In this document: positions 33,280 through 46,105 of the stretch, piece after piece | Layout of the letters: every line of letters starts with the position of its first letter | Position numbering within the stretch: position 1 is the stretch's first letter | Source: Toxonevra muliebris | Taxonomy: Eukaryota; Arthropoda; Insecta; Diptera; Pallopteridae | Assembly (NCBI GenBank): GCA_963691655.1 | Contig: OY829326.1 | Location: 57,839,776-57,903,775 of the forward strand | DNA length: 64,000 nucleotides | Direction of reading: 5' to 3' | The notes under the pieces: model-generated | Told to the model about the DNA's origin: nothing | The model's database searches: none | The model's input: the letters and a program-made list of their open reading frames with translations, nothing else | Program-made: the position numbers and the translations under genes

Positions 33280-34215
33280 GGTAACAATTTTCTGTGGAAG
33301 AAATTGAAAAAATAATGCCTCAAAAAAAATGGGGCGAAATTGCATAAGGTATTAACATATCACATGTAGGCGTGGTAAACGTAAAAAAAAAGAAGTTAAT
33401 ATATGCCAAAATAAAGCGGCTTGGACGACTTATAATCATGAATACACTGAAAAAAAACCGGAGATTGTCAAAGCTACGAGCTTCAAAAAACTTTTTATAT
33501 CTGAAATTCGAAGTGATTTGGATTTAAATATTTTCACAAGACGTATTGAAAACATTTTACATTATTGTAAACATCTTACAATATGGGTTAGCTTCCCCTA
33601 AACACTCATAACAAAAAGGCATGTTTCGAATTTGCAACATCACATTTGAAATAGACCGGTCAATGCGAAATGATTATTTTTGGCAACGAAAAACGTTCAC
33701 ATTAGATGTTCCTGACTGTTATAACCTTTTTTGGTACTATATATCTAAAAAAAAAGAATTAGTAAGAAATTACCAAGGCGGTAGACTGATGGCACGAGTT
33801 CGATTTGTTTCTCAAACAAAATATTAACATCTTTCGTCAGAAGTAAAATGAACTCCCATGACTATCTACTCTTCTGAAAGCACCTCAATGCGCATGTTAA
33901 AATTAATAAGTGCAGCGTAACATGCAATAAGATGACATTTTTGTCTATCAAGTAGCAGTCAAAACTGAATTTTGAAATAATGAAGTAAACCACTTCAAGC
34001 CTGGACTTGAACCCCATTTGAAATCTTTGAAGTGTTTTTTTTTTTAATCAGATTTGTTTAAGTGGCATTGAGAATTACAGTTTAAATTAATTGCGAGCAG
34101 AAATAAAAAAGAATTCGAAGGAAATATCAACATTAGAGCTAAAAAATCTTATGAGTTCAACGACAAATAGAATAGAAGAAAATATAAGGAATTAAGGTAG
34201 TCACATGTATTATTA
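33280..34215 (+). pseudogene. Tc1-like transposase pseudogene
   Basis: After an ATG-like start near 33279 come MPQKKWGEIA and KRLGRL (remnant of the GRPR linker, near 33415). FTLDVPDCYNLFWYYI (about 33689-33736) represents the first catalytic Asp block. QGGRLMARVRF (about 33776-33808) is the GGSVMVWG-like strand, KMNSHDY lies at 33845-33865, and SLDLNPI at 33998-34018. In the last motif the following catalytic Glu codon is a TGA stop (34019-34021). The second Asp block is unrecognisable. It is dead through multiple stops and shifts; motif order and spacing match the family. Confidence 0.8.
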
Positions 34216-34491
34216 AATTTGTGATAATCCCTTTCTGAAACTTATTTTATTACTGGTTTTTACTTATTTTTTCTTATGATTCTTAAAACGGAAGTATAAT
34301 TATTTCCCATGAAGCTTTATTAAAGTTTTGAATTTAATACATTTAAGTAACAAAGTTATATTTATTTTTTTCGTATTTATTGAATAAAACTTCATACTTG
34401 TTAATTATTATAAAATAAATTTGGAATATATAAAAATCTTACAAATAAATCGCACTTTGTAACTGGAAGTATACTTATTACCATGAGTGTA

Positions 34492-35104
34492 TTACAGTTT
34501 CTCATGTGAAAAAACTAAAATTTTTAAGAATATTATCACCATCTAAAGAAATCCCTCTGTAGTAGATTTTGCCCGATTGGATCAAAGCAAAGAAAATTTT
34601 ATCTCAACCCCAAAAAATCTCTGACATCAGATGCTAATATTCCCAAGATGGTCCTGAGAAAAAAATGTTTTTATTACGCCTTATTTATAACTATATGTTT
34701 ATGAATATGTATGTGATGAACAGATATCGCTCGATTGCTGCATGAATGTTATAATCAAAAAAAAAAAAAAAAAATAAATCAAACAAAATTTTCAAATTAA
34801 AAATATTAACTATTATTTAATTCTTTATCTTGTGTTAAAAAATCATAACGATATCTCATAAGCTCTTTCAGATAGAAGATTATTTGTGGTTATTGCATTC
34901 TTCGGAAAGGTAGATTTAAAATGCGATTTTAAAGAAAAACTAAAAATTTCGCGTTAAGAATGCAGAAATAACGGCTATTTAATTCATTACCCTGTGTAAA
35001 AAAATTCATGACGGTATCTTCAGAAATCTCCTCGTAAGAAGAAAATTTATTGTTATTGTGTTGTACTGAGTGGTAGTTCATTAAAATCCTTAAATGCGAT
35101 TTTC
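34492..35104. other. AT-rich stretch, nothing recognised
   Basis: An A run is at 34758-34773. There is no coding or repeat signal apart from decayed similarity to the sequence just upstream of the MITE. Confidence 0.4.
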
Positions 35105-35344
35105 TGTGGCAATAAGGAGTAACAGCTAAACTCAAAAGTCGACTAAAAACCTGTTGCGTATTTGTCATTACAAAATATTAAAAGTTCTTAAATAATTATT
35201 GGAGTTTAATTGATAAAAAACTATGGAGACTGCTAAATTGCAAAAAATTTTTGAAAAATTTCAACATTTTGGGATTTATAATATAAAATACGCAGCAGGT
35301 TTTTATTCGACTTTTGAGTTTAGCTGTTATTCCTTATTGCCACA
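35105..35344. mobile_element. MITE family A, copy 1 (240 bp)
   Basis: The left arm is TGTGGCAATAAGGAGTAACA, then GCTAAACTCAAAAGTCGA and CCTGTTGCGTATTT. The right arm is its reverse complement ending GTTATTCCTTATTGCCACA. Arms of about 60 bp surround an AT-rich core shared with copies at 46956-47201 and 47560-47750. GATATAT follows the right end in both intact copies. It is non-coding. Confidence 0.85.
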
Positions 35345-36839
35345 GATATATTTCCAAATATGTATGTAAGTATGTAAGAGCACGCTCGCTCTTCACAAAT
35401 GCTTCCAAATTACTAAAAATGTTTTCTTGCTAATATTCTTGTATTGGTGGCTGTTGTTGTAGTGGTTGTTGCTTCCATCACTACTACAAAAACATTATTC
35501 TAATATTGCTGTAGTTGTTTTGTTTTTTTTTTCAATTTGAATACTCATTTCGTGTGTGTGTATTCGTGTGTGTATGTACTGCATACATATATAAACTCGT
35601 AAAATGTTTATTTGTCAAATAATTAAGTAAAGTTTTTGGTAAACATTTAACGCTAATTTGTTGTATTTTATATTATTGAATATTATTTATGGCATACAAC
35701 GTATGCAAATGTACATAACAAATAACAAATGTTATTGTTGATATTTCTGTTGTTGTTACTTTTACTAATACAGTTGTTGTTGTTACTGATGTTGTATTTA
35801 TTTATTTACCTTACTTACGATGTTATTACATACAAATTCATATATACATAGAGCATGTGTAATGTTGAGAAGAAAAATATTTATAAATTTAAATGTGAGT
35901 TTGAAGTTTAACATGAAATCGAAAATCGAAAGCTTTTGGGTAAATTGAACTTCCACAAAGTAAACATTTAATAATTATATTAATAAGTTTTTTTATACTG
36001 CCATAATTTTTTAATTTTTTTAATTGCTGGGTGAACTGAGCGTTTTTTACTTTGCACTATAATTTGTTGTAATATATATATATACGTTTAGTTCAAAGGG
36101 ATCAATAATTTCAGATTGGAGACTTTACCCATTTGAGCAATTTAAGAAATTAATATCTAAAGTTCGCCATCGAGCAATCAAAGTTATATCATTCTTTTGT
36201 ATTATGAGTGAGTGTATGTTTCTAAGAAATAAGATAACTAGTAAATGATCACTATGCGGTGGTGAATGTCATGACAAAAAATTAACCAGTGTGGGAAATT
36301 GGCACTTTAATGAATCAAATATCGAACCAGTAACTTTCTAAATGTAATTCAGGACCATTAATTTCGGCCCTTTACCCCGCTATAGTCTTAAAACGCAGGG
36401 TTTAGTATGTGGCTAGCTAGAGTAGAGTGCAATCAATTAATTTTTCCATTTAACCAATTAGTTAACCAACATTTTCGTCATGACTAACGAATCATGTCTG
36501 CATTTAGTAACGATTAAAAAATAGTTAATCGTAATCATCATTTAATCTTTAGTCATTCAATCATTAGTTTTAGTCATATTGACAGTGTCTGATGACAGAG
36601 CTGATGATTAATTTGGCGATAGGAAATATTTGCGATTACAAAAATAAAAATAGGCTTTCGATGGCCATCAGCTATTCCCCGGCACTTGTAAGGAAAAAAA
36701 AAACCTTTAAGTCATTGGGTCATAAGACGATACATAACTAAACGGCTAAAAAAAATTAGTCATTACTTTTTACTCATTAGTCAGATTGAATTTTACCCAA
36801 CCGTGGTTGAGACCAATCCTGTGCGAAGCTTCGGCCAAA
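35345..36839. other. AT-rich stretch with GTT and AGTCAT words
   Basis: GTT-rich patches lie at 35445-35475 and 35735-35795, a TG patch at 35551-35578, and many TTAGTCATT-like words at 36470-36790 that may be a decayed foldback. No gene is recognised. Confidence 0.45.
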
Positions 36840-37165
36840 AGGTTTCAGATGTGTGTGTAGTTCCTTTTATATATTGTGGGGCATAGGTCGCCAACAACGC
36901 CTGCTTGCCATCTGTTTAGATTTTCTGCAGTTCTCTCCAGCTCACTCCAGTCCATGCCTCTTTTTCCTGGCTGCGCTAGAGGATTCTATTACATGGCCAA
37001 TTCACTGCCTTTTTCTTCATCTTATTATGCTGTTAATTGTCTCCTGACCTGTCCTCTTGAAAAGTTCTTCCTTCGAGATGTCGTTTGGGTAAAAAACTTG
37101 AAGAATTATGCAAAGACATCTATTGATACCGGAACTGTGAAAGGATGTAGTCAATTGAGGGTATA
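36840..37165 (-). pseudogene. Possible retroelement ORF relic
   Basis: The minus strand reads PGKRGMDWSELERTAENLNR then WQAGVVGDLCPTIY. It has a faint likeness to the C-terminal 'R-W..D...A.dR..W' segment of some non-LTR reverse transcriptases. This block is less AT-rich than its surroundings, which supports an origin in coding sequence. The family is not identified. Confidence 0.25.
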
Positions 37166-37227
37166 AGTCCCAAAAGAATAATAATTTTTGAATACAGTTA
37201 TTGAATTACATATTTAACTTCAGAATA

Positions 37228-38360
37228 AAAAATGCAGTTAGAAGTTTTTTTTAGAGTCACCAATTGCTTATTTATTTATTCGTTTTTGGAGTCATGTCTG
37301 ATGACTTCAAAATCATGAAGGTTTTGAAGTCACTTAATGTCACTTGAGTATCTACACTTGAAGTCCCAAGCAGTCATATGCAGTTACTAACATTTAATTG
37401 AAATTTGAAATCAATTGGAGTCAATTGAGATTTTGAATTTATTTAGAGTCGCTTGAAGTCAGTTGAAGTCATGTTGAGTCAAATGGAATGTGAAGTCAGT
37501 TAATGTATTATTTAATAAATAAATTATTGTGGCATTGTTTAGACAATTGGTTTCTATAAAACGTTTCAAAATTGGATTGTGGTATTAATTTGTTAAAAAT
37601 TGGAATAAATAATACAGCCAGAGCTGTAAAAGAATGCATTCAATTTAATTGCAATACTCCAATTGAATTCAAATCTCAATTGAGTTCAAATGACTCCAAT
37701 TGACTGCAAGGCACTTCAAGTGTCTCCAATTGACTTCAAAATTCCAAAAGACTCCAAGCGATTTCAAGTGTTTTCAAATGACACCAATTAAATTCTAGTG
37801 ACACCAAATGACTTCAAAACAGTCATGATTTCGAAGTCATAAGATTTGCATTCTAATGATTTAAAAAAATAGATTGCATTCCTCAAACTTCAAAAAAGAA
37901 TATTTTTTTAAATGAATAACTAATCGGTGACTCCAAAAAAGACTTCTACCTACATTGACTGTGTTCTTTTATAGCTCTAGTTAAAACTGACTTCACACTC
38001 CATTTAAATCCAAGCGACTCCAATTGGTTTTAAGCCCCCAATTGGGACCAAGTGACTTCAACTGACTCCAATTGACTTTAAAAGAATGCATTCAATTTAA
38101 TTGCAATACTCCAATTGAATTCAAATCTAAATTGACTTCAAGTGACTCCAATTGATTCTAAGGCATTTCAAGTGTCTACATGCGACTTCAAATGTATTCA
38201 AGTGACTTCAAGTGACTCTAAGTGATTGCATTCTCATGACTTCAAAGAAAGATTTCAAAAGTCAAATATGTTATTCAATAGCTACAATTATGAATCATCG
38301 TTTATTAACTGCGCCTTCAAGGCATTGCAATTAAATTGAATGTATTATTTTAAAGTTCTG
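37228..38360. repeat. Complex foldback with TGACTTCAA/TTGAAGTCA words
   Basis: The left half (37228-37500) is rich in GAGTCA and TTGAAGTCA, and the right half (37640-37975) in TGACTCCAATTGACTTCAA. The outer parts (AGAAGTnnTTTTTnGAGTCACC) are reverse complements at 37240-37265 and 37935-37960. A block AAAAGAATGCATTCAATTTA occurs at 37628 and again at 38080, and inverted near 38323-38350, so a second arm copy follows. CAGAGCTGTAAAAG (37619) and CTAGAGCTATAAAAG (reverse of 37966-37980) look like ends of one inner element. There is no coding capacity. Confidence 0.7.
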
Positions 38361-40970
38361 ACTCTGAAATTCTGATCATCGTCTGAAGTACGAAAGCAAA
38401 AAACAAGATTATAAAATTCATAACTGTGATTAAAATGAAAAACGACTTAAACTTTTCGGTCTTCAAGGTCACAAGTTTTTGTTTACATTTTTAAATTTTT
38501 GAATTTATTTCTGTTGCTTTTCCTAAATTCTAATGGAATTAAGGCAAAATAATAATAATAAAAACTATTTAGTTTCCTTATTTTACTAGAACTCGAGAAA
38601 AAATTATCACAATAAATTAAAAAAAAATTAAATAATACACAAAAACCTGAGTACACATTAATGTACCTTTTCAACAAAGAGGTTAAGATAAATAATATTT
38701 TGTCATATGTTTTTGATTATAAACATAAACAAATTTTAAAATTATATATTGTTTGAAGAATGGTCTTTGATTTGAGCTTGAAGTATTTTGAAATAGTGCT
38801 ACAGTTTAACAGTTTATATAATATTTCAATCCAAAACTATTAAACTCGGCTGGCAATAAAATAAATTTAAGCTGCTTTTCCTTTTTACATATTATAGATA
38901 TTGTCATATCGCGGAAATAATAATTAGACTAAACGACTCAATAGACTACTCTATATATCCCACCAAATTCGCTCTATACCCATCCTTGAAAGTTATTCTT
39001 TTGAATACCTTGAAGTGTTCAAAAAGATTAGAATCCTGTGATAATTAGTATATACACATATTCCTTTCAAATTAAAGTTAATATGATAAATGTTAATTTT
39101 TCATTATTTCCAAGGAATTGCAATTCTTCTGTCATTAATTTTATGTTTATAAAAAAGAAACATTAATTAGAAATATTCAAATATGGCTCAGGATAATTAC
39201 TTCGTTTGCATGTGCATATAAATGTATGACATTTCGGTTCTAGTTATAATGAAATATTTATTTATATGAATATGAGCTATTTGTGCAAACATATTTCAAG
39301 CATGCTATAAAATTTATTATACATTTTATTAAAGTAGGTAACCTATGAATGAATATGTTCTATATAAAAAACAAGGAAAACAAATATACCCAGTACGAGT
39401 AAGGTTGACTTAATAAATATTATGGCCATTAAGTAAATTGGTTAGTTGTACTACTAATTTGCTTGTTTGTTTAGTGTGGTTTGCTGTATTCAACAACTGA
39501 CTGTAAAAAAACTGAAGTATAAGCATATGATATATATATATATATATATATATATCAATAAGAGCAATGAAGGGGGTAAAGGAGCTTAAACAAAAGTGTG
39601 TAATTAAACAACGTGCACCAGCATGCTCGAGTGACTGACTTGTTTTATTAATTGAGGTATTGTTATAAAATGAAGCAAAATAGGTGGGGGATATGGGGAA
39701 AGGAATACGCTTGAAGGCAAAAAGAAAACAAGAAATATAAAGATAGTAATTATAATTTAATGGTTTTTCTTTGAACAAGAGCTTTAGGGGTTAAAAACAA
39801 AATATACAAATTTATGACACACTTTCACTCATAGACTGTCATAATTTGATACTAAAATAGGTTGGTTTAAAAGCAAATATAACTCTTAGAAAAATTGTTT
39901 GTGTGACAAATTTTTATAACATCAATTTATATACATACATAGCTTACAAAATTACAAAAATAAATTGTAAAAAAAAAAAAAAAAAAATAAAGCAAAATGA
40001 TGAAAAATTCTGTATTGAAATGGCGAAAAATCAAAATTATGCAAATTATTAAACGCAAAAAGCTTCAAACGCTTTTTCAAATTTTAATTAATGGAGAAAC
40101 CTCAGTTTCAGAGAAAAGCGCTTGCACCCGTTTGTTTTTCTACCTAACTACCCTACCGCCATCTCTGAAACAAAACCCATGGAAAGAAAATCCTTTCGTA
40201 GAGCATGAACCCTTTTATTGTCTCATTAAGCGCATAATTACTGAGCTCATCACGCTTTCGCATTGGTGCGTCGCTAACACACAAAAAATCGAAATAAATA
40301 AAAAATATTAAAAAATAAAAAAACAAAAGGAAAGAAAATAGAACCAAAATTGTTTCGTTTCTCATCAAAAACATTCACAATAAAAAAAAGAAAAGAAAAA
40401 AAAAACATAAAACTGTAGAAATTAGCGCAATTAATGCAAACGAAGGAAGCTGTCAAATTCATCAAAATAAAAATACATGAAAAGAAAAGTAAAAGAAAGA
40501 AAGAAGAGGAGAGAGAAAGATTAAATTTGAATTGAAATTCGTGCACGCGCATACAGCCAACAACAAATTAAACCATTTCCTGTGCAAACGTTTATACCGC
40601 ATTTCCGTTTCCTTTTTCTTAGTACCGCACACATACACTCGTAGAGCGCTGTCATACTCATCGACGACGATGGTACATACATAAAAATCACATTGAATAC
40701 CAATTAATGCCGTACAAAAAACCAACTTAAATACTAGAAGCCTCCATCTTTGGGTATTATATTTAAAAAAAAAAGAAAGAATTCTCTTACTTTTTAAAAA
40801 ATTCTGCTCGCGTTTTTCCCCTTTTCGTTTTACGATTATGTGTGTGTGTGCATTTACCGTGTTGAAAGGTCGAAAAAGGTTGCTGCCTTGTTCGGCTGAA
40901 ATCTGTCAATATATTTTAAAACCGGCTTCATCGACTTTTAAAAGACTTGCTGGGCAACTAAACTTTCATC
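38361..40970. other. AT-rich stretch with a TA microsatellite
   Basis: A TA dinucleotide run lies at 39530-39555 and an A run at 39970-39987. The block 40130-40270 is less repetitive and contains CATTAAGCGCATAATTAC, which could be conserved non-coding sequence. Open frames at 39410-40725 are low complexity. Confidence 0.45.
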
Positions 40971-43900
40971 ATAACCCTTAACCACATATACATGGCTTAT
41001 TTAAATGAAAATTAAAAAACCTGAAAAAAATATACAAATTATATAGCATACTTTTTAGCGCTACGCATAGCATATGCTGATTTTTTTTTTTTTTTTTTTG
41101 TTTTTGATTGACTTTCATTTTTGAGGTCACTTTGATTTTGTGCTTTGAATTTTTTTTCAATATCTAAGATTTACAGGTTCACGCATACAGCAGCGCCTTT
41201 TGCGTTTATAGGACGGTATTCCATGGCAAGTCCTGCTATTTTTAAATTTTGAAATCAAATAGAATAGTGCATCAAGTCGAAGGTCTTGGACTTCTTTTTA
41301 TTGTTCACTTTCTCGGAATGAATCGGCGATAACCTCTCCACCTCGCCTCTAAAATTTTTATTAGAAAGAAGATGCGATGAACTTTATAAAGTTTGAAACC
41401 TTATAGGGAACCTACACCGAGCGATATCAATTCCGATGAGCTGGAGAAACAAACCTTAGAAATAATATTTCTCAGTTTACATATAATTTTTGGGCTGATC
41501 TCAAAGTTATAGACTGCAATTAAAATCGCCTGATATCCAAGAGAGAGAAGGCTTCTCATTTTCAACAGATTAGGCTTTGCTTTATGTCTTCTAAGGACGC
41601 TAGAGCGACTGATAGATATGTACATTTATTAGACTCACTTTGAATTTAAAATAATACATAAGTCCCAATGTGTTCTTACCAAAAGTTATTCAGCAAAAAT
41701 ATTATTCTATACCAAGACGACATCCTTTGTTCAGAAAATGCGTTTTGGGAATAAGCCCGGCTAAAATCGACCTAGTTTGGTTTTCCAAAAGGTATATGTA
41801 GTATCGGCCATGTTTTGTACTGGAATTTTTAATAGAATTAAGTTTAGCGGAATAGGCGTGTTTTTGATAGGAAAGCTAACGTCTCATTCAGTGTTCAGAA
41901 GGCCCCTGTGCTTCTTTACTTATGTAAGAATATTTTGAACATTTTTACTTCTTAAATCCTGTAGCCATTTTTGTGAAGCAAGCTGCCGCCAACTCGGCTT
42001 TCAGGCTAAATTCAATTTGATCCTAAAATGAGCCTTTCGTGTAACATTTAATATCTTTTTAAACCCTCACTTATCAAGAAACATCTAGTAGATCATCACC
42101 TTACCCTTCATCAACAATTATTTCATAACTTCGATTCTACGAGACAAAGTGTGACTAAAAGTTAATGCCAGCAGAAACAGGTCGCAAATTTCTAATAGTG
42201 ATCGAAACTGAATGAAAAGTTAAGCAGAGGAGCAAGCGCGGATCCAAGGGGTGGGTAAAAGGAGGTCCCCCGTTTATGTCGGTTCCCAAAGCATAATTTT
42301 TGACCAATTTCAGCACAACATAACTCAAAAATATTCGAAATAATACGATTAGCAATAAAAAAAAAAAAAAAATAACAAATAATTATTGAATTCAATTTTG
42401 AAATCGGAATTTTTTTAATTGTCGGTACTATAAAAATTCTAGATTCTTCTTCTGACTACTGGTGATACAGTTGTGGTGAAATTATTTCCATAAGGTTACT
42501 GCTACATTTGAGAACTATTTGGTAGATATTTTCGTAATAGTTCTTCTCCTTAAAATCTATGAAACTTCCCTAAGATATCGCCTCACTCAGCACTATACAG
42601 AAACGCCCTTGTACGCCCACATCCATACCCCCTTGCACATATTTTGAAAACCAATACAAACTGCTAGTATGCACCCAAACCTTAACCTCATTATAATGAA
42701 TGTGGCATGTAATTTTGTTGACTTTGAAAAAATCTGAAAAAAATCAAGGTATACATTTAGGTACGAAGTAAATAGCTTGTATGATGAAATGAAGCAAGAG
42801 AAAAAAAATATACAAAACGAAATAAATTATAAGCATCAATCATTTTCAAATTTACTTCTGCGGTATGAGTAAAAAGGTAAAAATTTAGCTATAATTGTAT
42901 GACTCAACACGCTTATAAAAAATGTTCAAAGAAATCGTTGAATATTTAAAGCTGGTTAATTTTTTGTTACCCAAATTAAAAAAAAATTGTAAGCGCAAAT
43001 TATAGGAAGGCAACTTTTCTGTGCTGTAAACTCAAAGCTAACATGTGCTTAAAAATGTAGCTATTAAATATTAGCATACTCAAAGGCGTTTTTAATTTAG
43101 TCACCTAAAATTTTAATTATAACTGTTTTAATCTTTTCTTATTTAATAACTTACACAACAAAATTCGAATTTAAAAAATAGCGTTAGCTTGTGAATGCAA
43201 ACGCTTTATTGCTATATAATCTATTGAAAGTTTGTAATAGTGGGAATTCAAAATTCTAAAAATCACAGCATGTTTTTAGATGTTCTCAGTAATATTACAT
43301 TAAACCTATGAGGTTTTTATATAGAAATAATTGTTTTTTTCCCCAATGTATAAAATTAATAGATGTAATGTAAGCTGGGAAATGCGAATAGAATTTCAGG
43401 TGAAAATTCTTTGAAACGAGGCATACTTTTATGCGCTGCTAAATTAAATTAAAACTTGTTTTTTTGTTAGGAAAAAAATAATATTTTTTATAAAGCCAAA
43501 CGCATTTGTAGTGTTTTTTATAAAATTGCGTAATAAAGTTATCTATCGAAAAATACCTACCCTTGTATATACATAGTGTAATAGAATTTCAACGAATGTT
43601 GAAAAATGTATTAACTTTAAAATTATTGCATATGTGTAGGTCGCTTCAATGAATTTATATAAGCATATTGTTTATCAACCACTACTTCAATATAATTACT
43701 AAATAAAATAATGAAATTTGGCAATAGCGAACAGTTTAAACACAAGATTCTAAAGAACAAAGCATATTTTTTGGAGTTATCAATAAAATTATATGAAAGC
43801 TGATAGGTTTATTATTTATGAACAGTTATTTCAATATAATTTCAATATTATGTAAACCGGCTGTGTATTATCGGAACGATAATCAACTAGAAGTTTTCAG

Positions 43901-46105
43901 AAATAAACCATACTTTTAGGCGCTGCTATTTAAATTAAATGCAATGATTTAATTTTGGTTATTCCAAACAACACTGGTTTTATTTTGAGGAAAAAATTTA
44001 CAATCAGGGAACCTTAAAAAAAAAAAATATCTCCGAATACAGAATGGTATCTGATTTGGCTGTGAATGGTCATACTTCTGAAATATAGCCTTGATAATGC
44101 GGATATTATAATGGGGTACAGAAAATGAGATACAGCGGGGGTATCGGGGGGTTTTTGAGATCGAGAAATTCATTTATAAATTTCATTTTCCCCCAGGGGG
44201 CACAAGTTAATACATTCTTATATTGTACGTTTTTTGTGCATCAAAATGCTTCATATTGGGGTTGATTTTTTGTTATTTATTTTTCCCTTAGGCCACCGTT
44301 AGAGAATGCTTGCTGATATTTGTTGAAGAATGAGCCTTCAAACGATCATCCAAACTAGCAAAAAAGACTGAGAAAGTCATAAGAAAAATTTTGTTTAGAA
44401 TAAATACGTGCTTACTATTTATTCATTTCAATGTTCCAAAAAGTAGATTGCATTTTAGAATTACATTAATATTTAATTATAAATATTTTTTTATTAGCAC
44501 AATTAATTAAATATTATAAACAGTTTTGATCTTGAACCAAAATACTCTTATTTAAAAAAAAAATAAATGTAGGGAAACCAGAGGAGATATCGCAAAACTG
44601 AATCCGGATTCATATTATCTGACCCCAATTTTTTTTTCCAATTTTTGATCAAAACAGACATTTTACGTCTCTGAAGGCTTGAACTTTCATAGGCTACCGG
44701 GGGCCTTGTGGTTTTCAATTTGATTGTTACGAACTTTTTCTGTACATTTTTATTGGATATTTTTTTGAAGGTAGACAAAGTAACTTAGTATTAATTTTTC
44801 ACTTTCTTGACAGTAAGGAAACTAGAACCTATAGAGATAAACCGAGTTCTTATTCACATTCTTTGACCCATTTCATGGTAAATAAAAAAGTTCTTTAAAA
44901 GTTTCCATTGAAGATCTTAGAGTAATCGGCATAGAATAGCAAAACTTTTATTTTCAAAAAAGTAAATAAAAATATGGAAAATAATGTTTAACACTCAAAA
45001 TTGTATAGAGGTGCAAAAAGAGACACATGGGTGGCTCTCTTAAAATAATCGTAATATTTAAATATTAATTAAACACGTTTTTTCCAAGTTCTAACAATAT
45101 TACATTTTATTAGTTATATACACTGAATACTAAAGCATTTACTTTGATATATACATCAGTTCTGTTGTGGATTATGTGGGCGCTATATAGAATTCAATTG
45201 TGACACCATGAAAATGAATGTTATGGCATTCACGTCCGCGAACCTGTTAAGTAAATTGCTTTTTCCACCACATATGAAAAGTTTGGAGTACTAGGAGAAA
45301 TTTTGTAAAAATTGTGAGCTGTTGAAAATTAACAAACAAAAAAAAAGCAAAATTTTTTCGCTTTGGTCCACTACAGTGCCAACAGAAATAAATTTGTTGT
45401 AATTTTTTTTATTACAATTAAAGAACCATCAATTCTCTTCCCAAAAACTCGAAATTTATAAAAATTTATTGAATAGTTTTACTAAATAAGAAAATGACCA
45501 ACTCGAAAAGCGACTATTTATAAAAAATTGTAAAATAGGACAAAAATACCCACAATTGCACAGCAGAAGCAAAACCAATGAGCTTGCTTTGGTCTGTTGA
45601 AGATAACACGAACACTGGCAGAAACGGGCAGCTGATATTAACAGATTAGAATCTAAAAACGTTGACTAATATTAGGAAAAAAAATCTCAATTGGGGAATC
45701 AGCTGAAAAACAACTAAAACTTGAGCAGAAATTTAATTATATGGAACAGAAAACATTAATAATGGCATTGGCACTTAATTAATTTATAAAAACTACACAA
45801 AAAGTTAAGAACTTTCAATTTATTTAAAATTTAAACTAATATCTTTCTTTTCAATATTCACTTTGATTTATTTCAATACTAAATTGAATTATATATATTT
45901 TTTAATTTCTTAAAGTAGCACTTCACTTTCAACCTGCTCACACGGCAAGAACCAACTTTTTGCATGCTCTCTCTTTTGAAACAATTTTAAAAGAGTACTG
46001 CTATAATAAATAAAAAACTACTAAAGTTTTGAAAAGCTTATTTTTATGGGCCTATGGCAGTGACCAGTGTGCGGTGCCACCATGGTACCGAAAGGGGATT
46101 AAGAA
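40971..46105. other. Long AT-rich stretch with no recognised gene
   Basis: A T run lies at 41081-41099 and a G-rich patch at 44137-44152. The block 41200-41640 is less AT-rich, with a 74-codon minus-strand frame of no recognised family. Diverged direct similarity exists between 43420-43458 and 43897-43945 (CATACTTTTA.GCGCTGCTA). Nothing else is supported. Confidence 0.45.

Larger units (their letters stand above)
32070..34489 (+). mobile_element. Tc1-like element split by a LINE insertion
   Basis: Terminal inverted repeats are CACCCATGGTAATAAATATA (left, intact copy at 32948) and CACTCATGGTAATAAGTATA (right, reverse complement of 34464-34489), both continuing CTTCCA. TA flanks outside (32068-32069 and 34490-34491). 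Inner repeats carry the same core: GAAATAATTATACTTCC at 33132-33148 and its reverse complement at 34290-34308, about 175 bp inside each end, i.e. IR/DR organisation. Removing the LINE (32079-32945 plus one target copy) leaves about 1.54 kb, a normal Tc1-like length. Confidence 0.85.

Noticed and set aside
39410..40725. Series of 70-120-codon minus-strand frames rich in Phe and Leu
   Set aside because: They are reversed A-rich sequence; overlapping frames on both strands and biased composition argue against coding.
41401..41625. 74-codon minus-strand frame in a less AT-rich block
   Set aside because: It looks mildly protein-like but matches no family and has no clear exon borders.
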